Shown: piece by piece, positions 17,513-25,886 of the stretch
Layout of the letters: the number at the start of each line of letters is the position of its first letter
Position numbering within the stretch: the first letter of the stretch is position 1
DNA from: a bacterium
Lineage (GTDB): Bacteria; Deinococcota; Deinococci; Deinococcales; Deinococcaceae
Assembly: GCA_021810505.1 (NCBI GenBank)
Contig: JAJZIR010000001.1
Span: forward strand, 1-64,000
Direction: 5' to 3'
Length of the DNA stretch: 64,000 bases
The notes under the pieces: model-generated
What the model was told of the DNA's origin: nothing
Seen by the model: only the letters and a program-made list of their open reading frames with translations
Database searches by the model: none
Program-made: the position numbers and the translations under genes

Positions 17513-17542
17513 AGTCTGCCAGATCGGCAGCCCGGCTGTCAA
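17513..17542 (-). promoter_or_regulatory. metH promoter
   Basis: TTGACA at 17542-17537, an 18-base spacer and CAGACT at 17518-17513 on the minus strand. The predicted transcript would start near 17506 and carry a leader of about 60 bases that is mostly the hairpin described separately. Confidence 0.55.
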
Positions 17543-17822
17543 TCGCTGCGGCGACGGTTCGGTCCGAGGCCGGAGTGGAGGGACCGCTTTTCCCCGGACT
17601 CGGGACGGATTCCAGGTCAGGCAGCTAGTCGGTGGGCCGCCTTCACCCCAGCCGACTGGGAGATATCCGGTATGCAGGCTCCCTTCGCTCGCGATCGAGG
17701 AGTCACGCCAGCGCCGTGACTCTTACGGGCTGGGCTTCCGGAAGTCGCCGGGGAGATGAGACCGCCGACCAGCCCGCCCGCTTTCGCCGTGCTATATTCC
17801 CGGCTAGATCCTGGGGGTGCAT
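17543..17822. other. Structured intergenic region between metH and the ICMT-like gene
   Basis: No convincing gene. It holds a perfect 8-bp hairpin (GAGTCACG at 17700-17707, CGTGACTC at 17715-17722, 7-base loop) and a looser one (AGTCGG at 17627-17632 with CCGACT at 17652-17657). Neither is followed by a T-run on either strand. Possible -10 boxes for the rightward gene are TATATT near 17792 and TAGATC near 17804. Confidence 0.35.
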
Positions 17823-18389
17823 ATGCCCAAATATCTGGCCTCGCTGGCGATGGTCCTGTTGCTCGGGATGGTGTTGATCCGAGCCTGGGTGATGAGGAGG
17901 CGGGGTGTGCAAGCGATGAAATTTGCTGCCATAGACAGGAGCGATTTTCTGATCTTGCCCTTCGCCCTCTTCTACCTCTATATGGTGTTCACCGCAGCAC
18001 TCGGCTCTTATGGCCTAGGCTTGCGGGAGCTCTTCCACGCGGCGGTTATCTCCTGGCTCGGCGTTCTGTTCTGCTCGGCGGGGCTGGGGCTGCTATTTTG
18101 GAGTCTAGCCTCCCTCAGCGAAAGCTTCCGTATCGGAATCGACAGGGAATCCCCGGGCAGACTCGCCACTACTGGAGCTTTTTCGCTGAGCCGCAACCCT
18201 ATTTATGTGGCATTCGCTGTCATCCTGATCGGTGAGTTTCTGGTGTTCCGAAATTGGATTTTCTTGCTCTATATCGTCGCTGCCGCGTGGCTGTTCCACC
18301 GCCAGGTGCTGCGCGAAGAAAAATATTTGAGGAAACGCTACGGGGAAGAGTATGCGGAGTACTGCAAGCGAGTCAGGCGGTACCTTTGA
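17823..18389 (+). CDS. Isoprenylcysteine carboxyl methyltransferase-like membrane protein
   Basis: 188 aa with four to five hydrophobic segments and the C-terminal signature of the ICMT/PEMT superfamily: TGAFSLSRNPIYVAF, then a hydrophobic hairpin, then REEKYLRKRYGEEYAEYCKRV. In this family the RNPxY and E-x(n)-RYG-x-EY-x-x-Y residues bind S-adenosylmethionine and the lipid-side substrate. Bacterial members mostly have unknown substrates. I prefer the ATG at 17823 (GGGGG upstream) to the GTG two codons earlier. The gene looks clearly less GC-rich than its neighbours. Confidence 0.8.
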   Translation: MPKYLASLAMVLLLGMVLIRAWVMRRRGVQAMKFAAIDRSDFLILPFALFYLYMVFTAALGSYGLGLRELFHAAVISWLGVLFCSAGLGLLFWSLASLSESFRIGIDRESPGRLATTGAFSLSRNPIYVAFAVILIGEFLVFRNWIFLLYIVAAAWLFHRQVLREEKYLRKRYGEEYAEYCKRVRRYL

Positions 18390-18558
18390 CCGCGCTGCTC
18401 CCTCGATGTCCGTTTCCAGGTAAGAGGGCGGTGGCTATGGCACCAACCCAGAGCCAGGGCGAGGCCGCAGGAACTGGGGACCAGGCCAGCAGAGGGGGGT
18501 GTGGTGCGCTACGGCTCCTGGAGAGCGGCCCGGTCCTGGGGCCCACCGCAGGGTAGTC

Positions 18559-20424
18559 TCAGATATCGACCGGGACCGGAAAGCCGCACTCAGCCAGGAC
18601 CGTCCGGATGGCCTGGGCATCGATTCCAGCTTGAGCGTGCAGGCTAGAAACCTCCCCGTGGTCGATGAAGCGATCGGGAAGCCCCAGGCGCACCAGGCGA
18701 CATCCACCTATAGCTAGGTCGGCGAGCGCCTCGGCCACCGCTCCTCCCAAGCCCCCAGCGCGCTGGTGGTCCTCGACGACGATCAACACCCGGCTGCGGC
18801 GCGCCGCCGCGGCTAATGCCTCCAAGTCGAGCGGTTTGATGAATCGGGCGTTGATCAGACCTATGCCGGGGAGGTCGGCGATAGCCTTCTCGGCGTACTC
18901 CAGGGTCTTGCTGAAAGCCAAGATCGTGATCTCTCCGGCTGGACGCAGGAATTCCCAGCTACCCCAGGTGATCTCCGGCCAACCCGATGCGGGGGCGGTG
19001 TTGCCCCTGGGGTAGCGGATTGCCACCGGCCCCCCCCGCGCCAAGGCGCCCTTCAGCATTCCGCGCAGCTCGAAGGCGTCCTTCGGTGCGGCGATGCTCA
19101 GGTTGGGAACTGAGCGCAGGAGGGAGAGATCGAAGACGCCGTGGTGGGTAGCTCCGTCCGCCCCCACCAAGCCGGCCCGGTCGACCGCGAAGATCACCGG
19201 CAGGTTTTCGATGGCGACGTCGTGGATGACCTGGTCGGTGGCCCTCTGCAGGAAAGTGCTGTAGATCCCTACTACCGGGCGCATCCCGGCCAGAGCCAGG
19301 CCCGCTCCGGTAGTCACCGCCACGTCCTCGGCGATTCCCACGTCGATGTAGCGGTGCGGGTGGACCTGGCTGTAGCGCACCAAGCCCGAGCCCTCGCGCA
19401 TGGCCGGTGTGATGGCGTAGATTCTGGGATCCTGGAGCGCCAGCTCGATCAGCGCTTCTCCGAAGGCGTGGCTCCAGCTGTTGCTGGCCTTGGGGCTGAC
19501 CTTGCCGGTATCGGGGTCAAACTTGGGCGGGCTGTGCCACTGCACTGGATTAGCCTCGGCGTAAGCCAATCCCTTGCCTTTTTTGGTCACCACGTGCAGC
19601 AGCGTCGGTCCCTCCAGGTCGATCAGCTTGGAGATCAGATAGACCAGCTCCCGGACGTCGTGCCCGTCGACCGGGCCGACATAGCGGATGTTCATAGCCC
19701 GGAAAGGGTTGTTGACGCTGGCCGGATCCAGGAAGCCGCGCGCAGAGGTTTTGGCCCTGGTCAGCAGCTGGGCTAATGGACGGCTGAACGAGGATACGGC
19801 GCGCTTGCCTACGTCTTCTGCGTCCTGGAACCAGCGTTGCACCTGTAGGGTCCGCATGTAGCGGTTGAGTGCCCCGACGTTCTCCGAGATACTCATCTCA
19901 TTGTCATTGAGCACGATGAGCATATTGGGCTGCTGGAATCCGATCTGATTCAGGGCCGCCAGAGCCATGCCGCCGGTCAGGCTGCCGTCCCCGATCACCG
20001 AGGCGATGCGGTAGCTCTGCCCTAGGGCGTCGCGACCGAGCGCCATCCCGAGGGCGTTGGCCAGGCTGGTCGAGGCGTGCCCTACCGTGATGGCGTCATG
20101 GGGCGACTCGCTGACCTTAGTGAAGCCGGAGAGCCCTCCCTCCTTGCGGATGGTAGCGAAGCGGTCCCTGCGCCCGGTCAGGATTTTATGCGCATAGGCC
20201 TGGTGCCCGACATCGAACAAGACCTTGTCGATCGGGCTGTTCAGGACGTAATGCAGAGCGACGATCAGCTCCACGGCACCCAGGCTGCTGGCGAGGTGGC
20301 CGTTCCCTTCGGAGCAGACCCGGATGATCTCTTGGCGGAGTTCCAGGCAGACGTGGTTGAGCAAGTCCTCCGGGAGGGCTTTGAGGTCGGCCGGTTGCTG
20401 GATCTGATCGAGCAGGGTGGGCAT
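18559..20424 (-). CDS. dxs: 1-deoxy-D-xylulose-5-phosphate synthase
   Basis: Thiamine-diphosphate enzyme that condenses pyruvate and glyceraldehyde-3-phosphate in the first step of the MEP isoprenoid pathway. 621 aa, normal length. Motifs: [51 protein letters not shown] with the ThDP/Mg motif GDG...[20 protein letters not shown], and the transketolase-like region [19 protein letters not shown]. The ATG at 20424 has AGAAGG upstream. It follows the lipoprotein gene by 28 bases. MEP products feed undecaprenyl phosphate synthesis by UppS, encoded further right. Confidence 0.96.
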   Translation of the reverse strand: MPTLLDQIQQPADLKALPEDLLNHVCLELRQEIIRVCSEGNGHLASSLGAVELIVALHYVLNSPIDKVLFDVGHQAYAHKILTGRRDRFATIRKEGGLSGFTKVSESPHDAITVGHASTSLANALGMALGRDALGQSYRIASVIGDGSLTGGMALAALNQIGFQQPNMLIVLNDNEMSISENVGALNRYMRTLQVQRWFQDAEDVGKRAVSSFSRPLAQLLTRAKTSARGFLDPASVNNPFRAMNIRYVGPVDGHDVRELVYLISKLIDLEGPTLLHVVTKKGKGLAYAEANPVQWHSPPKFDPDTGKVSPKASNSWSHAFGEALIELALQDPRIYAITPAMREGSGLVRYSQVHPHRYIDVGIAEDVAVTTGAGLALAGMRPVVGIYSTFLQRATDQVIHDVAIENLPVIFAVDRAGLVGADGATHHGVFDLSLLRSVPNLSIAAPKDAFELRGMLKGALARGGPVAIRYPRGNTAPASGWPEITWGSWEFLRPAGEITILAFSKTLEYAEKAIADLPGIGLINARFIKPLDLEALAAAARRSRVLIVVEDHQRAGGLGGAVAEALADLAIGGCRLVRLGLPDRFIDHGEVSSLHAQAGIDAQAIRTVLAECGFPVPVDI

Positions 20425-20452
20425 GCGATACCTTCTCTCTGGATTGGTTGCC

Positions 20453-21121
20453 CTAAGGGCGTACCTGGAAATTCTTGGCCACGAGCAAGAGCCCGTCGGC
20501 GCTTTTGACGTTGCCCACGTAGGGAGCGAACCAGAGCTCCTTCGAGGTGGGGGGGAACACCGCGGTGTTGCTGGAACTGATTTCCCGGTCGACCACCCAG
20601 ACTCGGTAGCTCTTTCCGGCCACGCTGACGGTGCGCTTCTCCAGCACGGTGTAGCGGTAGTCGACGATCAGAGTCTGCACCGTCTTTCCCGAGCTGATCA
20701 GGGTCAGGTGGGTAGACCCCGACCAGGTGTACCCCACTTTCCAATCGGCTACCGGGGGGTCTTCTTCCCAAGGAGGGGAGAGCTCGACCACCACTCCGGG
20801 GAGCGAGAAGCCCTCCAGGTAAACTCCGCGGCCGGAGATCTGCCGGTACCAGCGCCGGTCCGCCCCGTTCCCGTAGAGGCGAAAGACGCGGACTTCTAGG
20901 CCGTTGAAGATAGTCGGCCCCTCGGAGCTCAGCTGGTACGCTGGAGCGGACAGCGGGCTGCCCCGCTTGAGGTATAGCCAGCGCAAGCCGTTCTGGTCCG
21001 GATAAAAATTCACCCGGTGCACGGCCACCGAGGCGGTGGCCTGCCCCGAGATCTGGGCGGAGGGGGCGCAACCCACCAGGAGTCCGGCCAGCAGCGAGGC
21101 GGAGAGCAAGCGCCGTAGCAT
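20453..21121 (-). CDS. Putative lipoprotein of unknown function
   Basis: 222 aa. The N-terminus [20 protein letters not shown] is a lipoprotein signal peptide with lipobox LVGC, so the mature protein would be membrane-anchored. The rest is beta-rich: alternating hydrophobic and polar strands such as [21 protein letters not shown] and [19 protein letters not shown], ending near [19 protein letters not shown]. The last two stretches resemble a common pattern in secreted proteins of unknown function (conversion of a measured property followed by YAPxVGxVK). The ATG at 21121 is preceded by TATGCT with a 5-base gap, so it may be leaderless. It precedes dxs; the link is unclear. Confidence 0.7.
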   Translation of the reverse strand: MLRRLLSASLLAGLLVGCAPSAQISGQATASVAVHRVNFYPDQNGLRWLYLKRGSPLSAPAYQLSSEGPTIFNGLEVRVFRLYGNGADRRWYRQISGRGVYLEGFSLPGVVVELSPPWEEDPPVADWKVGYTWSGSTHLTLISSGKTVQTLIVDYRYTVLEKRTVSVAGKSYRVWVVDREISSSNTAVFPPTSKELWFAPYVGNVKSADGLLLVAKNFQVRP

Positions 21122-21126
21122 GCCTA

Positions 21127-21132
21127 AGCATA
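21127..21132 (-). promoter_or_regulatory. Leaderless-type -10 box (TATGCT) for the lipoprotein-dxs pair
   Basis: TATGCT on the minus strand ends 5 bases before the ATG at 21121, with no Shine-Dalgarno sequence between. Confidence 0.45.
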
Positions 21133-21169
21133 CCCGCCTGCCTGCAGGAAACTGTCGGATATCGCATAG

Positions 21170-21201
21170 GTCAGCCGGTGCGCCTAGGCGCACCGGCTGA
21201 C
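21170..21201 (-). terminator. Perfect 32-base palindrome after pspA
   Basis: A perfect inverted repeat centred on CTAG lies 10 bases past the pspA stop. In RNA it would form a 14-bp stem with a CUAG loop. No T-run follows on the minus strand (CTATGC), so it is either an atypical terminator, an mRNA-stabilising 3' hairpin, or a protein site. Confidence 0.5.
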
Positions 21202-21211
21202 TCCTCGGGGT

Positions 21212-21877
21212 TTACTTGTTTGCCAGGTCCCGCTTCATCTGCTCCAGCTCGGCGTCGACCTCCTGGTCGCGGCCCAAGTCGTGGAGCTGGCTGTCCAAAT
21301 CGCCCTCCTGGCGCAGCTGGGTCATGGCCTTGGCCTCGTCCTCCATGCCCGAGACTTTGCGCTCCATGGACTCGAAGGCCTGCATGGCCCCCCCGGCGCG
21401 GTCGAATCCGGAGGCTCGGTCCAGCGTCTTGCTGGCCTTGGCGGTCTCCTGCCGAGCTTGCAGCAGGTCCTTCTTGGCATCCATCTCGCTGATCTTGGCT
21501 TCCAGTGCGCGCAGCTGCGTCTTGAGCTCGTCGATGGTGGCCTGCTGAGTTTGGAGCTGCGCTGCGAAGCCGTTGGCTAGGTCCTCGTAGTTCTTCTTGC
21601 GCCGCAGGGCCTCCCGAGCCAGGTCCTCGCTCCCGGCCTTGAGCGCCTGCTGGGCCTTATCGGCGTACTGCTGCGCTTCGGCGGCGTTTAGGGCCTGTTC
21701 GCGCTTGAGCTTCTCGGCCTGGGCCATGGCCGCTGCGACCTCCTTGCGGGCCTGGTAGTAGGCGTCGCGCATGTCGCTGAGCGACTGCTCGATGATCTTG
21801 CGCGGGTCCTCCGCCTGGGAGATCAGATCGTTGACGTTGGCTCGGATGAGGCGGGATAGCCGGTCGATGATTGCCAT
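21212..21877 (-). CDS. pspA: Phage shock protein A / IM30 family (PspA/Vipp1)
   Basis: 221-aa protein, almost wholly helical, that forms rods or rings on the inner membrane and repairs it under stress. The N-terminus MAIIDRLSRLIRANVNDLIS is the conserved amphipathic helix, followed by EDPRKIIEQSLSDMRDAY and a long coiled coil rich in E, K and Q. The length fits the core PspA/IM30 fold. The ATG at 21877, with GGGAGGAG upstream, is preferred to the earlier in-frame start at 21913. No pspF or pspBC genes are adjacent. Confidence 0.93.
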   Translation of the reverse strand: MAIIDRLSRLIRANVNDLISQAEDPRKIIEQSLSDMRDAYYQARKEVAAAMAQAEKLKREQALNAAEAQQYADKAQQALKAGSEDLAREALRRKKNYEDLANGFAAQLQTQQATIDELKTQLRALEAKISEMDAKKDLLQARQETAKASKTLDRASGFDRAGGAMQAFESMERKVSGMEDEAKAMTQLRQEGDLDSQLHDLGRDQEVDAELEQMKRDLANK

Positions 21878-21943
21878 GTGCTCCTCCCGAGGGAACCCCC
21901 TCTTGCCTTCCAATACGCGGGCAGGTGGCTTCCGGTTCCCGGA

Positions 21944-23005
21944 TCAGCGGGCCCGCAGGTACTGCCTAGGCCAACGCCCCTGAGCCCCGAGGGCCTCGGC
22001 GGCCAGTAGTGGCCAATGCGGCTCGCGCAGAACTGCCCTGGCCAGGGCGACCAGATCGGCTCGGCCCTCGGCCAGGATCTGCTCGGCCTGCTTCGGTTCG
22101 CGGATCAGGCCTACAGCGGCTGTGGGGATCTGGGCCTCTCGCCGGATCCTCTCCGAGAAGGGAACTTGGTACCCTGGACCGATAGGGATCTGCTGCCGGG
22201 GGTCGTTTCCCCCGCTGGAGACGTCGATCAAGTCCACACCCAAGGCGCGTAGCTGGGAAGCGAGGGCGACCGAATCTTCCAGATTCCAGCCCCCCTCGAC
22301 CCAGTCTGAGGCGGAAATCCTGACCCACAGCCATTGGTCTTCGCGCAGCGCTGCCCTGACCGCCTGGATCACTTCGCGGAGCAGCCGGGAGCGCCCCTCC
22401 AGGGAGCCGCCGTAGGCGTCGGTGCGCTGGTTGGAGAGCGGCGAGAGGAACTCGTGGAGCAAGTAACCGTGGGCGGCATGGACCTCGACCCCGTCGAAGC
22501 CGGCCATAGTTGCCCGCCGGGCTGCTTCGGCGAAGGAATCGACGATCCCCCTGAGGCCGGCCTGATCCAGGGCGGCGGGTTGGGGGTAGTCTGGGGCGTA
22601 GGCCAGAGCCGAGGGCGCCACCGGTACCCAGCCCCCAGCGTCTTGGGGAACCCCCCCGTGGCCTTTTCCCGGAGCGTGGGTGGAGCCCTTGCGTCCAGCG
22701 TGGGCCAATTGGGTCAGGATCAAGGCGCCTTGCTCGTGGACGAAGCGCACGACCCGCTGCAGCGCCGGAACGTGTTCGGTCTTCCAGATCCCTAGGTCTT
22801 GCGGGGAGATGCGCCCTTCCGCACTCACCGCGGTGGCCTCGGTCACTACGACCCCGGCGCCCCCCATGGCCAGCGAGCCCAGGTGCACCAGGTGGAAATC
22901 ATTGGCGAAACCGTCGTCCGAGGAGTACATGCACATCGGGGAGACGACGATACGATTGTCGGCGGTCAGGCCGCGCGCTAGGAAGGGTTCAAAGAGATGA
23001 GGCAC
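21944..23005 (-). CDS. Old Yellow Enzyme-type NADPH dehydrogenase (YqjM/XenA class)
   Basis: 353-aa FMN flavoenzyme reducing activated C=C bonds. Thermophilic-like OYE features: RIVVSPMCMYSSDDGF (Cys at the flavin, Tyr nearby), LTQLAHAGRKGS, EVHAAHGYLLHEFLSPLSNQRTDAYGGS (the His-x2-His substrate motif and OYE signature), and VRISASDWVEGGW. The GTG at 23005 is preceded by TAGACT with a 6-base gap and no Shine-Dalgarno sequence. Native substrate unknown; role in oxidative or electrophile stress is inferred from the family. Confidence 0.92.
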   Translation of the reverse strand: MPHLFEPFLARGLTADNRIVVSPMCMYSSDDGFANDFHLVHLGSLAMGGAGVVVTEATAVSAEGRISPQDLGIWKTEHVPALQRVVRFVHEQGALILTQLAHAGRKGSTHAPGKGHGGVPQDAGGWVPVAPSALAYAPDYPQPAALDQAGLRGIVDSFAEAARRATMAGFDGVEVHAAHGYLLHEFLSPLSNQRTDAYGGSLEGRSRLLREVIQAVRAALREDQWLWVRISASDWVEGGWNLEDSVALASQLRALGVDLIDVSSGGNDPRQQIPIGPGYQVPFSERIRREAQIPTAAVGLIREPKQAEQILAEGRADLVALARAVLREPHWPLLAAEALGAQGRWPRQYLRAR

Positions 23006-23011
23006 GGCAGA

Positions 23012-23017
23012 AGTCTA
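23012..23017 (-). promoter_or_regulatory. Leaderless-type -10 box (TAGACT) for the OYE gene
   Basis: TAGACT ends 6 bases before the GTG at 23005. Just upstream lies a 6-bp hairpin (GAGCCA at 23021-23026, TGGCTC at 23033-23038) that may be an operator or the 3' end of the psp1 transcript. Confidence 0.5.
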
Positions 23018-23064
23018 GCTGAGCCAGTTGGGTGGCTCTGCGAGCGAGTCCACTCTCTGCCGGC

Positions 23065-23850
23065 TCACACCCTCTTGAGCGACTCCACCGAGCAGTCCAC
23101 CAACTTGCCCGCCTCGGTGAGCAGGCTGACTTGCCCGGAAAGCGGGTTGAGCTTGCTGACCTTACCCACGGTCCCGGTTCGCTCGTCGAGGACCAAGCTA
23201 CCCCGCTTGGGCATGCGGCTGAGCAGCTGCTGGTATACCGGATGCTCGTACTGTAAGCAGCAGAGCAGCCGCCCGCAGGGGCCGGAGAGCTTCTCCGGAT
23301 TGAGGGGGAGCTGCTGGTCCCTGGCCATGCGGATGGTGACCGGTGCGAATTCCTGGAGGTGGGTGGAGCTGCACGACTCCCGCCCGCAGGCGCCCAGCGT
23401 GCCGAGCAGCTGGGCCTGCTCTCGGGGACCGACCGAGACGAAGTTCACCCGAGCTGGGGTCTGCTCCCGGATGGCTGAGGTCAGCTGGCTGAGCTCGATG
23501 CGGCTGTTGGCGCTGTAGCTGACGGTGACCAGGCTCTCTTCCAGAGTGAACTCTACCGCGACGATCTTGACCTCGAGTCGCTGCTTCCTGGCTCTGGCCC
23601 GGAGCAACCACTTGACGCTGCGGGCTCGCTCCTTGAGGGCGCTCCACTCTGACAGGTCACGGGGGGTGGCCGCCCTCAGGATGCGCCCAGCGGCGTGTTC
23701 ACCGGCCTTGCGCGGACCCGAGCGGACTGTGCCCACCTCCAGGCCGCGGCGGCTCTGCACCACTACCTCGGTCCCCACCGGGTGCTCCGCGGCGCCCTCC
23801 ATGGTGATCAGCTTAGGGTTATCTCCCAAGCGTACGGCCTGCAGCGCCAC
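23065..23850 (-). CDS. PSP1-domain protein (RicT/YaaT-like)
   Basis: 261 aa. The PSP1 C-terminal domain occupies most of the protein, with the cysteine-rich RicT signature: CGRESC (155-160), then GPCGRLLCCLQYEH (191-203). In Bacillus RicT works with RicA and RicF, binds Fe-S clusters and affects RNase Y processing. The GTG start lies 2 bases after the yebC stop, so the pair is co-transcribed. Whether a Ric complex exists here is unknown; no ricA or ricF is in the window. Confidence 0.85.
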   Translation of the reverse strand: MALQAVRLGDNPKLITMEGAAEHPVGTEVVVQSRRGLEVGTVRSGPRKAGEHAAGRILRAATPRDLSEWSALKERARSVKWLLRARARKQRLEVKIVAVEFTLEESLVTVSYSANSRIELSQLTSAIREQTPARVNFVSVGPREQAQLLGTLGACGRESCSSTHLQEFAPVTIRMARDQQLPLNPEKLSGPCGRLLCCLQYEHPVYQQLLSRMPKRGSLVLDERTGTVGKVSKLNPLSGQVSLLTEAGKLVDCSVESLKRV

Positions 23851-23852
23851 GG

Positions 23853-24593
23853 TCAGGAATCCAGGGCGAGAACTGCGTCCAGGTTGGCGTTGGTGTAGAC
23901 GTTCTGGACATCGTCGAGATCGTCTAGGGCGTCTAGCAGCGCGAGGACCCGGTGAGCCTCCTCGGGGCTGATCTCGGCCAGGTTTTGTGGGATCATCGCC
24001 AGCCGCGCCGAGGCGACTTCGAGGTGGCGCGCGGACATTCCCTCGGAGACGTAGAAGAGCTCCTTGGGCTCGGTATAGACCTCCGTGCCGTCTTCGTGCT
24101 CTGCCAGATCGATGGCCCCCAGCTCGATGGCGGCATCTTCGACCGCTTCCCCCCGCTCGGGGGTGTGGATGACCCCTCTGGACTCGAACTGCCAGGCTAC
24201 CGAGCCGCTGCTGCCCAGCGAGCCCCCCCGGCGGTGGAAAACAGCCCGTATATCGCTGACGGTGCGATTGGGGTTGTCGGTAATCGCTTCGATGAGGATG
24301 GCGACTCCGCCTGGCCCGTACCCCTCATAGACCACTTCTTTGAACTGGCTGGAGTTTTCCCCTTCCCCCAGGGCGCGCTTGATAGCTGCTTCGATGTTAT
24401 CCGCAGGGACGGAATCGACCTTGGCGGCAGCTAGGGTGTTTTTCAGGGCTAGGTTGGCAGCTGGATCGCCGCTCCCCCCCGAACGCACTGCGACCTGGAT
24501 GGCACGGATGTGCTTGCTGATCACGCCGGAGCGCTTGATATCGTTGGCGCCCTTCTTCCGCTTGATCTGCGACCATTTACTGTGACCGGACAT
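23853..24593 (-). CDS. yebC: YebC/PmpR-family protein
   Basis: 246 aa with the strongly conserved N-terminus [18 protein letters not shown] and the core [39 protein letters not shown] and FHRRGGSLG. YebC proteins were annotated as transcription regulators; recent work links family members to relief of ribosome stalling on proline-rich stretches. GGAGGAA precedes the ATG. It heads a two-gene unit with the PSP1 gene, from a promoter at 24634-24663. Confidence 0.95.
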   Translation of the reverse strand: MSGHSKWSQIKRKKGANDIKRSGVISKHIRAIQVAVRSGGSGDPAANLALKNTLAAAKVDSVPADNIEAAIKRALGEGENSSQFKEVVYEGYGPGGVAILIEAITDNPNRTVSDIRAVFHRRGGSLGSSGSVAWQFESRGVIHTPERGEAVEDAAIELGAIDLAEHEDGTEVYTEPKELFYVSEGMSARHLEVASARLAMIPQNLAEISPEEAHRVLALLDALDDLDDVQNVYTNANLDAVLALDS

Positions 24594-24633
24594 GCATTCC
24601 TCCAGGCTGGCACCGGCCAGCGCTTGATACTTG

Positions 24634-24663
24634 AGTTTAGTCCCCCGGCTCCTGATCCGGCAA
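24634..24663 (-). promoter_or_regulatory. yebC promoter
   Basis: Minus-strand TTGCCG (24663-24658), an 18-base spacer and TAAACT (24639-24634), about 40 bases before the yebC ATG. Confidence 0.45.
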
Positions 24664-24675
24664 GTTCTGCTGTGC

Positions 24676-24681
24676 TATACT
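24676..24681 (+). promoter_or_regulatory. -10 box for the tRNA cluster (TATACT)
   Basis: TATACT lies 67 bases upstream of the first tRNA, back-to-back with the yebC promoter. The -35 is poor (TGATCC-like). Confidence 0.45.
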
Positions 24682-24746
24682 CCGCTGCCGGAGCTGCGGT
24701 TCCCGCTACGCCGCAGGGACGGCTGGGTGGACTTCGGTTCGGGAAA

Positions 24747-24825
<79 letters not shown>

Positions 24826-24826
24826 C

Positions 24827-24900
24827 GCGGGATTGGTGTAGTGGCAGCACAGCAGCCTTCCAAGCTTCTGGCACCGGTTCGAATCCGGTATCCCGCTCCA
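24827..24900 (+). tRNA. tRNA-Gly (anticodon TCC)
   Basis: 74 bases, one base after tRNA-Pro. Acceptor GCGGGAT pairs with ATCCCGC, anticodon loop CTTCCAA (TCC at 24859-24861), T-loop GGTTCGAATCC, encoded CCA. The anticodon stem GCAGC/GCTTC has one C-T mismatch. Confidence 0.96.
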
Positions 24901-24902
24901 GA

Positions 24903-24979
24903 GCACCCTTAGCTCAGCTGGATAGAGCTACCGCCTTCTAAGCGGTCGGTCGCAGGTTCGAATCCTGCAGGGTGCACCA
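24903..24979 (+). tRNA. tRNA-Arg (anticodon TCT)
   Basis: 77 bases. Acceptor GCACCCT pairs with AGGGTGC, anticodon stem ACCGC/GCGGT with loop CTTCTAA (TCT at 24937-24939), T-loop GGTTCGAATCC, encoded CCA. The third tRNA of one cluster; the spacers are one and two bases. Confidence 0.97.
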
Positions 24980-25125
24980 CGCTCTCGGAGGCCCCTGGGC
25001 GAACGGGCGAGCACCAGCGGTCGGTGTCGCCCAGGGGGTCTACCTGAAAGGCGCCCGGTCTCCACCCGGTGGGGCGCCGCTCGCACCCGGGTGGGCGCTC
25101 CGCGGTAGGCTCTCGGGAGATCGGC
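24980..25125 (+). other. Highly structured region downstream of the tRNA cluster
   Basis: An 11-bp perfect inverted repeat (CCCCTGGGCGA at 24992-25002 with TCGCCCAGGGG at 25027-25037) encloses a smaller CACC/GGTG stem. It is followed by GGCGCCC (25050-25056) pairing with GGGCGCC (25072-25078), then the palindrome CACCCGGGTG (25084-25093). No T-runs. It could be the end of the tRNA transcript or an unrecognised structured RNA. Confidence 0.35.
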
Positions 25126-25653
25126 TCAGAGGTCAACCGCTTCCCCTTCTACCACGGGGATATCCCGGCCACCGGGCGCCACCTGCAAGCTGCCGTACTG
25201 CCCCTGAAAATAGAGCAGGGGAGACCCTGGAGCCGTCCATAGCTCGGTCACCTCGCCGATGAACAGGCGGTGATCCCCAGCGACGTAGGCGTCGGAGCGG
25301 CGGCAGACCAGCTGGGTGAGGCTGCCCTCGAGGAGCGGAACACCCCGGCGATAGACGAAGCGCACCTCTTTGAGCTCGCCTTGACCAGCAAAGTGCCGGC
25401 TCAGGGATTCTTGGCCTCGGGCCAGGATGCTCACGCCGAAATCTGATGCCGCCAGCAGAGCGCCCTGCAGGTGCGCTTTGAGATCCACCGATACCAAGAT
25501 CAGCGGTGGGCTGAGGGAGACCGAGATGAAGGAGCTAGCCGTCATCCCCCGCACGCCATCCCCGTCTTTGACCGTGACCACGGTGACTCCACTGGCAAAA
25601 CGCCCCAGGGCTTCCTTGAAGCGGCCGGTCTGGTCGGGGTAACGTCGTGTCAA
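25126..25653 (-). CDS. Flavin reductase-like domain protein
   Basis: 175-aa FMN-binding split-barrel protein: FKEALGRFASGVTVVTVKDG, GMTASSFISVSLSPPLILVSVD (the flavin-binding strand-loop), FGVSILARGQESLSRHFAG and DHRLFIGEVTEL are all family landmarks. Such enzymes reduce free flavin for a partner monooxygenase, or are themselves oxidoreductases. The TTG at 25653 is fixed by GGGAGGT upstream; the earlier in-frame start at 25761 has no support. No partner oxygenase is next to it. Confidence 0.88.
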   Translation of the reverse strand: MTRRYPDQTGRFKEALGRFASGVTVVTVKDGDGVRGMTASSFISVSLSPPLILVSVDLKAHLQGALLAASDFGVSILARGQESLSRHFAGQGELKEVRFVYRRGVPLLEGSLTQLVCRRSDAYVAGDHRLFIGEVTELWTAPGSPLLYFQGQYGSLQVAPGGRDIPVVEGEAVDL

Positions 25654-25828
25654 TCGTACCTCCCTGGGAACTCTGCGGCGGATTCCCCTTCGCACTGTAC
25701 CTGAGTTGCCCCATCTCTGCGGTGGGCGCATCGACCATTCCGGCCTCGCCCTCTGGCCCAAACGGTCGGGGGTGGGCAGGTTGCTGGCTGGTCAACGCCA
25801 GGGGCGCAGTCCGCTAGGATGGCGGGGG

Positions 25829-25870
25829 GTGGTTTTGTTTCCGCGGAGGTTCTGGTATTTTTGGGCCTGA
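25829..25870 (+). CDS. Possible 13-codon aromatic-rich leader ORF upstream of mutY
   Basis: GTG at 25829 opens a frame reading MVLFPRRFWYFWA and a TGA at 25868. TAGGAT at 25815-25820 ends 8 bases before it, like the leaderless starts elsewhere. Six of thirteen residues are aromatic. It may be chance; no comparative evidence is available. Confidence 0.2.
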   Translation: MVLFPRRFWYFWA

Positions 25871-25886
25871 GGCGCCGGTAGATCAG

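Noticed and set aside
17447-17816. SAM, SAH or cobalamin riboswitch upstream of metH
   Set aside because: I looked for the conserved cores of these aptamers on both strands and did not find them; only a simple hairpin is supported.
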